Part shown: positions 59,397 through 64,000 of the stretch, one piece after another
Position numbering within the stretch: the stretch's first letter is position 1
Layout of the letters: each line of letters starts with the position of its first letter
Program-made: the position numbers and the translations under genes
Notes under the pieces: model-generated
What the model saw: only the letters and a program-made list of their open reading frames with translations
Told to the model about the DNA's origin: nothing
Databases searched by the model: none
Assembly: GCA_963778675.1 (NCBI GenBank)
Contig: CAVZVI010000009.1
Coordinates: 62,001-126,000, forward strand
Length of the DNA stretch: 64,000 nt
Origin: CAWCDJ01 sp963778675
Lineage (GTDB): Bacteria; Acidobacteriota; Terriglobia; Bryobacterales; Bryobacteraceae
Direction: 5' to 3'

Positions 59397-60998
59397 CTAT
59401 CCGGCCGCAATCTGGCCGCCGGATCCGGGATCATTCTTCTTCAAAAAGAACGCAAGTATGAACATGATCGCTGACAGACCTGCCAGTACCCAGAAGGTGT
59501 CCACATACGCCAACGTGTGCGCCTGCCGGTTCACCTGCGCGTAGATTCCTGCAGCGGCGCGAAGACGTGCGTCGTGCGGGCTCATTCCCGAGCGTGCGAA
59601 AGCGCGCGTGAGTGCATCGAGGGTTCCTCGAAAAGCCGGCGTGTCGGGCGTCGCATGACTAATGAGCACCTCCTGGTGATACTGAGCGCGCCGGGCGATC
59701 ATGGTCGTTACAATCGAGGTCCCGATGCTGCTCCCCATGTTGCGCATGAAATTGACCATCCCCGACACGCTGTTTCCCTTCTCCACGGGGATGCCGATGT
59801 AGCCCGCCATGGTAATCGGAACAAAGAGAAAGCCGATGCCGATGACTTGCACTACGCGCAACCACATCGCGAATCGAAAACCGATGTACAAATCAATGTT
59901 CCACGCCGAGTAATATAAACCGATTGACAGAGCGCACCATCCGGCCGCAATCAAGTAGCGGGATTGAACCTTGGTGGTCAGTCTTCCCACCACCGGCATC
60001 ATGAGAAGCAGGACGAATCCGCTGGCCGAAAGGACCAAACCGGCCAACTCCGCTGTATAACCCATCAACGTCTGGAGGAATTCTGGAATCATTACAAGCG
60101 TGCTGAATAACATTACCCCCATCATGAACATCATCAAGTTGGCCGCCGCGAAGTTGAACTTCTTGAACAGCCGCACGTCGATGATTGGTTCTTTGCGAGA
60201 CCATTCCCAGATGACAAGTGTGGTCAGACAGACGGCAGCGGTAATCGCCAGCGTCACGATGAAGTGTGAACCCAGCCAGTCATCTTCCTGCCCCTTGTCC
60301 AGCAGCACCTGTAAGGACCCGACCCCAAGGGTGAGCATCGCGATTCCGATATAGTCCACGCGAACGCCCCCATGTTTCGCACGGCGAATGGACGGCGGGT
60401 CTGTCACCAGCTTGTAGGTCAAATATAGGGCAAGCGCGGCAATCGGTATCTTGATGAAGAATATCCAGCGCCAGGAGTAGTTGTCCGTAATCCAGCCGCC
60501 GAGCATCGGACCGACTGTCGGCGCAAGCACGGCAGTGACTCCATAGAGCGCAAATGCAAGTCCGCGCTTTTCGGGTGGGAACGTATCGTTGAGGATAGCC
60601 TGCGCCATCGGTTGCAGGCCTCCGCCTCCCACCCCTTGCACAGCCCGAAATAGAAGCAGCATGGGCAGGCTCGGCGCCAGGCCACACAGGAGCGAGCTGA
60701 CGGTGAAGACGACCAGGGAGGCGAGGAAATAGCGCTTGCGGCCAATGAGCTCAGCAAGCCATCCGCTGATCGGCAGGACGATGGCATTCGCCGCCAGATA
60801 GGAAGTAAGTACCCACGTGCTGTCGTCGTAGCTGGCGCCGAGGTTCCCCGCGATGTAAGGCAGGGCGACATTGGCGATGCTCGTGTCCAGCACTTCCAGA
60901 AAGGCTGCCATCGAGACCGTGATTCCGATAACCCAGGGGTTCACCTCGGGCTGAGAGACGATCTGTTCCGGTAACCACGCTTCTGTGATCGCGCTCAT
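59397..60998 (-). CDS. MFS drug exporter, DHA2 family (EmrB-like)
   Basis: The protein is 533 residues with 14 predicted membrane helices, as in the DHA2 family. Motif C-like and motif A-like regions are recognisable (W-V-L-T-S-Y-L-A-A-N-A-I-V-L-P; G-W-L-A-E-L-I-G-R-K-R-Y-F). EmrB proteins export hydrophobic drugs or metabolites by proton antiport together with a membrane-fusion protein and TolC. Its ATG overlaps the stop of the EmrA-like gene (ATGA). No regulator gene is adjacent. Confidence 0.93.
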   Translation of the reverse strand: MSAITEAWLPEQIVSQPEVNPWVIGITVSMAAFLEVLDTSIANVALPYIAGNLGASYDDSTWVLTSYLAANAIVLPISGWLAELIGRKRYFLASLVVFTVSSLLCGLAPSLPMLLLFRAVQGVGGGGLQPMAQAILNDTFPPEKRGLAFALYGVTAVLAPTVGPMLGGWITDNYSWRWIFFIKIPIAALALYLTYKLVTDPPSIRRAKHGGVRVDYIGIAMLTLGVGSLQVLLDKGQEDDWLGSHFIVTLAITAAVCLTTLVIWEWSRKEPIIDVRLFKKFNFAAANLMMFMMGVMLFSTLVMIPEFLQTLMGYTAELAGLVLSASGFVLLLMMPVVGRLTTKVQSRYLIAAGWCALSIGLYYSAWNIDLYIGFRFAMWLRVVQVIGIGFLFVPITMAGYIGIPVEKGNSVSGMVNFMRNMGSSIGTSIVTTMIARRAQYHQEVLISHATPDTPAFRGTLDALTRAFARSGMSPHDARLRAAAGIYAQVNRQAHTLAYVDTFWVLAGLSAIMFILAFFLKKNDPGSGGQIAAG

Positions 60999-62254
60999 TG
61001 CACATAGACCTTGGCCTCGACGTTCATTCCGGGGCGTAGCTGATGGTCGCGGTTCTCACCCGGTTCCAGTACAATCTTGACCGGGACACGCTGGACGATC
61101 TTCACATAATTTCCCGTGGCGTTCTCGGGAGGCAGAAGGCTGAAGACAGGGCCAGTAGCGCCGGCGATGCTGTCGACGCGTCCCTGGTAGGTACGGCCGT
61201 TAGAGTCGCAGGTGATCTCCACCTTCTGCCCCCGTCGCATGTGCCTGAGCTGGGTTTCCTTGAAATTCGCAGTAATCCATACTTGATTCAGCGGAACTAT
61301 CGTGAGCAGTTGTTCGCCGGGCCCGACATTCCACCCCACCACCACTTTCTTCGCCACCTGGCCGCTGACCGGCGCTGAGATCCTGGTGTATCCCAGGTTG
61401 AGCTCGGTCCGGGCGAGCTCCGCCCTCTTCTGTGCGACATCAGCAGCGGCTGAGAGGGCGCGAGCCCGGGTGGACGCCACGCGTTGCGGTCCGGCCCGGG
61501 CGGCCTCATTTCGGGCGACCGCTTCGGTGAGCCGGCTGCGCGCCCCCGCAACGTTCTGTTCCGCGACCGCCTCTTCCGCCTTGGCGGCCGTCACCGCGGC
61601 GTTTTGCGTTTCTGCCGAGGCTATTGCGTAGTCGTAAGTCTGTTTAGGCACTTCTTGCTTGACTACCAAAACGTGATAACGCCGGACGTCATCTTGAGCT
61701 TTCACCCTCTGCGCCTCGGCTTCCTCGATGCGCGCCTGCGCAGCCGCGACTTGTTTTTCACCGGCGGCGATTGCATGTTTAGCGTCTTCTATGTCCGAAG
61801 ATGTGAACTTCAGCTGGCTGGCGTTGTCTGCCGAACTAACCGGTACATCGATGTTGAGGGCGCGGGAGGCGGCCCGGGCGGTGTCGAGGTCCGCCTGCGC
61901 CTTGGTTACAGCCACCTGATAGTCTTTTGGGTCGATCTCGACAAGCGTGTCGCCTTTCTGCACCCATTGGTTGTCTCGCACAGGCACCGCCTCCACGTAG
62001 CCCGAAATTCGCGCGCTCACCGGATAAAGATGAACGTCAACCTGCGCATCATCGGTGGTCTCGAAACCCGAGAAGTAGCGCCAGAGGAAGACGCCGCCTC
62101 CAAGGACTACGATCAAGGCAGCGATCGCAATCCACCACCGGTGAGATCGCCGGCGCGGGTAAACGGGGTGTGTTGCGGCGCGACTTTCCACTGGCGTATT
62201 GCGCGTCCCAGGCGATATACTTTCCGGATTCTTGGCTGTCTCTAGATCGGCCAC
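60995..62254 (-). CDS. HlyD/EmrA-type membrane-fusion protein
   Basis: The protein is 419 residues: a cytoplasmic N-terminus, one membrane helix (about 40-62; W-W-I-A-I-A-A-L-I-V-V-L-G-G-G-V-F), then lipoyl/barrel-sandwich halves around a long alpha-hairpin (about 115-270). The typical V-P-V-R-D-N-Q-W-V-Q-K-G-D-T-L-V and T-R-I-S-A-P-V-S-G-Q-V are present. It bridges EmrB and TolC across the periplasm. The GTG start at 62254 follows GGAGG inside the end of the TolC gene. Confidence 0.93.
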   Translation of the reverse strand: MADLETAKNPESISPGTRNTPVESRAATHPVYPRRRSHRWWIAIAALIVVLGGGVFLWRYFSGFETTDDAQVDVHLYPVSARISGYVEAVPVRDNQWVQKGDTLVEIDPKDYQVAVTKAQADLDTARAASRALNIDVPVSSADNASQLKFTSSDIEDAKHAIAAGEKQVAAAQARIEEAEAQRVKAQDDVRRYHVLVVKQEVPKQTYDYAIASAETQNAAVTAAKAEEAVAEQNVAGARSRLTEAVARNEAARAGPQRVASTRARALSAAADVAQKRAELARTELNLGYTRISAPVSGQVAKKVVVGWNVGPGEQLLTIVPLNQVWITANFKETQLRHMRRGQKVEITCDSNGRTYQGRVDSIAGATGPVFSLLPPENATGNYVKIVQRVPVKIVLEPGENRDHQLRPGMNVEAKVYVQ

Positions 62255-62255
62255 G

Positions 62256-63674
62256 CTACTTTACCTCCATGAATATCTGAATCTGTTGCTCGGTGGACCC
62301 CAGCGCGCGTGCGAGTTCGACCTTCGCGAGGTTGTGGGCATACAAGGCGGCGATCAAGTTGTCACTGGCCACGGCAACCGATCCTTGAGACTGCACAACC
62401 TCAACCGTGTCGGTTATCCCCGAGGCGAAGCGGTCCCGGGCCTGCGCAAGGGTCTCGTTCGCGAGCTTGAGGTTGTTCGTGGCGACAGATACCTGTTCGG
62501 CAGCTGACTGGACGTCAAGCATGGCCGCCCGGACTTGATAATCGATCTGGCCGCGAAGGTCAGCTAGTTCGTCCTGGCGCTGCTTCAACGCCGCACGGGC
62601 TTGAATGATGTCACCGCTGATTCGCTTACCGTCAAAAACATTGAACTTCGCGAAAGCCTGAAACGTGAAGGTCCCGTGGGAATTGTCGAGCGTAGTTCCC
62701 GCATCACCGTAATCCGCGGAAACGCCAAGGCTCGGGTATCGCTCCGCGCGAGCAGCGCTGACGGAATCCTCGGCGGCCCGTACGAGGGCTTTGGCGCTCT
62801 GGAAATCGGCGCGCTCTTCGTAGGCTATGCTTAGGGCCCGATCCGGGGTTATCTTGGCCAACGGCAAGTAGGGTTCTTTGTCGGCGATGGTAAACTGCTG
62901 GCCCGGCGGCAAGCCGATCACTCGTCCCAAGGCCAGCTTATCTTTGGCGACCTGATTCTTCTGCGCGATCAGTTGCTGTTGTTCCTGCTGTAGCTGGACT
63001 TGAGCGCGGAGTACGTCAATCGCCGCCGCGGTCCCCGCACGCTGCTGGTCGGCAGTGCGGTCGCGGACGGCCTGATCGGTTTCCACCTGCGCCCGTAAGG
63101 CCTGCACCCGGGAAGAGCCGGCAATCACGAGCAGGTAAGCGTTCGCGACGGACTGCGACACCAGATCACGAGCGTCTTTCAATGATAGTTGAGCGGCGCG
63201 CTCGCCCTCCTGGGCAGCGGCATGGCTCTTGCGGAGCCTGTAGTCAAAGACGTTGAAGGACGCATAGGCGCGCACATCGGTATAGTGGAACGGGCCGACG
63301 ATGGTGGGGATGGAAGCGCCCGGGATTTGGAAGTTGATCCCTCGGGTTTTCAAATTGATTTGCTCGACGTTTTCGCTTACTACTCCGGTCACTTGGGGCA
63401 GGAGTGCGCTCAGAGACCGGAGCCGCCCGCCGCGCGCGACTTCGCTCGCCTGTGCGCTGAGTAACAGACCGAGGTTCGTTCGCAGCCCGCGATCGATGGC
63501 ATCCTGAAGCGTCAGCGACAGAGGAGTGGAAGAAGCTACTCCCGTTGGAACGCTGCCCCGAAACGGAGATCGTTGTCCGAACGCCGCTGAAGCGGCGAAG
63601 AGGCCCACGCAAGCTGCGATGCAAGAACATCGCCTCACGTGGCCAGACGGAGAATTAAACAATCCGGGGTTCAT
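62256..63674 (-). CDS. TolC-family outer-membrane efflux protein
   Basis: The protein is 472 residues with a signal peptide (to A-S-A-A-F-G-Q). Two OEP repeats form the barrel-plus-helix tunnel (L-T-L-Q-D-A-I-D-R-G-L-R-T-N; A-N-A-Y-L-L-V-I-A-G; V-A-T-N-N-L-K-L-A-N-E-T-L-A-Q-A). It is the outer-membrane channel for the EmrAB-like pump encoded downstream. Its start lies inside the end of the aquaporin stub frame. Confidence 0.92.
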   Translation of the reverse strand: MNPGLFNSPSGHVRRCSCIAACVGLFAASAAFGQRSPFRGSVPTGVASSTPLSLTLQDAIDRGLRTNLGLLLSAQASEVARGGRLRSLSALLPQVTGVVSENVEQINLKTRGINFQIPGASIPTIVGPFHYTDVRAYASFNVFDYRLRKSHAAAQEGERAAQLSLKDARDLVSQSVANAYLLVIAGSSRVQALRAQVETDQAVRDRTADQQRAGTAAAIDVLRAQVQLQQEQQQLIAQKNQVAKDKLALGRVIGLPPGQQFTIADKEPYLPLAKITPDRALSIAYEERADFQSAKALVRAAEDSVSAARAERYPSLGVSADYGDAGTTLDNSHGTFTFQAFAKFNVFDGKRISGDIIQARAALKQRQDELADLRGQIDYQVRAAMLDVQSAAEQVSVATNNLKLANETLAQARDRFASGITDTVEVVQSQGSVAVASDNLIAALYAHNLAKVELARALGSTEQQIQIFMEVK

Positions 63675-63894
63675 ATGGTTCTTCTGCTGCGTGCACCGTC
63701 TCGAGAAACCGGGTCCACGTTGAGGGAGATGTATCGCGAAATGCCATGCGAGCCTCGATAGCCGCCGGTCGCCGCCGGCCGCGTTCGCCCCTTCCGCCGT
63801 TGAACGCTTCAGCAGGACGTTGGGCCACCACGCCGTTGCCTGACAGGATCAGAACCGCTGTCCCCACGAACTCCCCAAAGCATTTCGCACCCAT
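63655..63894 (-). pseudogene. MIP-family channel (aquaporin/glycerol facilitator) N-terminal stub
   Basis: The 79-codon frame starts M-G-A-K-C-F-G-E-F-V-G-T-A-V-L-I-L-S-G-N-G-V-V-A, the first membrane helix of GlpF-like channels. After about 24 residues it becomes a polar Arg/Gly-rich sequence with no membrane helices, ending in P-Y-E-P-R-I-V. Both NPA motifs and five of the six helices are missing (the family has 230-280 residues). The tail may be the end of another gene joined by a deletion. Confidence 0.6.
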
Positions 63895-64000
63895 ATTGAT
63901 CTTCTTTCGCCAATGGACGCCTATGCGGCCGGCTCGAGCCATTCGAAGGAGCGCGTTACCGCCTTCTTCCACAAGCCCTACAAGACGTCGCGCGGCTTCT
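63895..64000. other. right edge, unresolved
   Basis: Both strands are open here. A plus-strand frame from 63914 (M-D-A-Y-A-A-G-S-S-H-S-K-E-R) and a minus-strand frame running into the aquaporin stub are both possible. Neither is recognised in the 106 bases available. Confidence 0.25.

Overview
The window looks like a large, GC-rich acidobacterial chromosome, most like the Solibacter/Bryobacter group. This is inferred from gene content: an ADOP/MacB-type orphan permease, an Oar-like TonB-dependent receptor with an N-terminal carboxypeptidase-regulatory domain, secreted GH43, GH3, GH10 and CE1 enzymes, many multi-PAS kinases, and no obvious phage or IS elements. No rRNA, tRNA or CRISPR array was found.

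Layout. (1) Positions 1-3.3 kb hold the end of a STAS protein and an orphan FtsX/MacB permease. (2) Positions 3.6-31.3 kb are a plant cell-wall (arabinoxylan/arabinan) utilisation island. It holds two tandem unassigned TIM-barrel-like glycosidases, GH3, four GH43 proteins (two with a beta-trefoil-like tail, two with an F5/8-type tail), GH10, two type-B carboxylesterases, one single-domain CE1 esterase and one SGNH-CE1-CE1 esterase. It also holds two copies of a small secreted sugar-binding-like partner. LacI-type 14-bp palindromes lie in front of several of these genes, but no LacI gene is in the window. (3) Positions 31.7-38.0 kb are a rightward, tightly packed set: a secreted protein, a secreted protein with a kinase-like motif layout, an MsbA-type ABC exporter, a phospholipase D-like protein, stubs of transaldolase and 6-phosphogluconate dehydrogenase, and intact zwf. 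(4) Positions 38.0-53.8 kb hold two parallel signalling clusters. Each has a FixJ-type regulator, a stand-alone CheY-like receiver, a sigma54 activator lacking a receiver domain, and a multi-PAS/GAF histidine kinase. The second cluster adds a MEDS-domain sensor and leads into a TonB-dependent receptor and a TPR lipoprotein/secreted protein. (5) Positions 54.1-58.6 kb carry redox genes: an aldo/keto reductase, a peroxiredoxin stub, ergothioneine egtD and egtB, and a DJ-1/PfpI protein. (6) Positions 58.8-63.7 kb are a leftward EmrB-EmrA-TolC tripartite efflux operon ending in a cytidylate-kinase-like gene. A stub of an aquaporin gene lies at the right edge.

The most unusual pattern is a series of seven gene remnants: GH95, GH51, DUF3800, transaldolase, 6-phosphogluconate dehydrogenase, a peroxiredoxin-like protein and a MIP channel. 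Most keep a clean start and the first residues of the family but have lost the core. At least two (GH51, DUF3800) look like in-frame internal deletions that also keep the native C-terminus. This is either real, serial gene decay or an assembly problem, and read mapping would decide. A second pattern is the repeated Gly/Arg/Pro/Ala-rich insertion found in unrelated secreted enzymes of the island.
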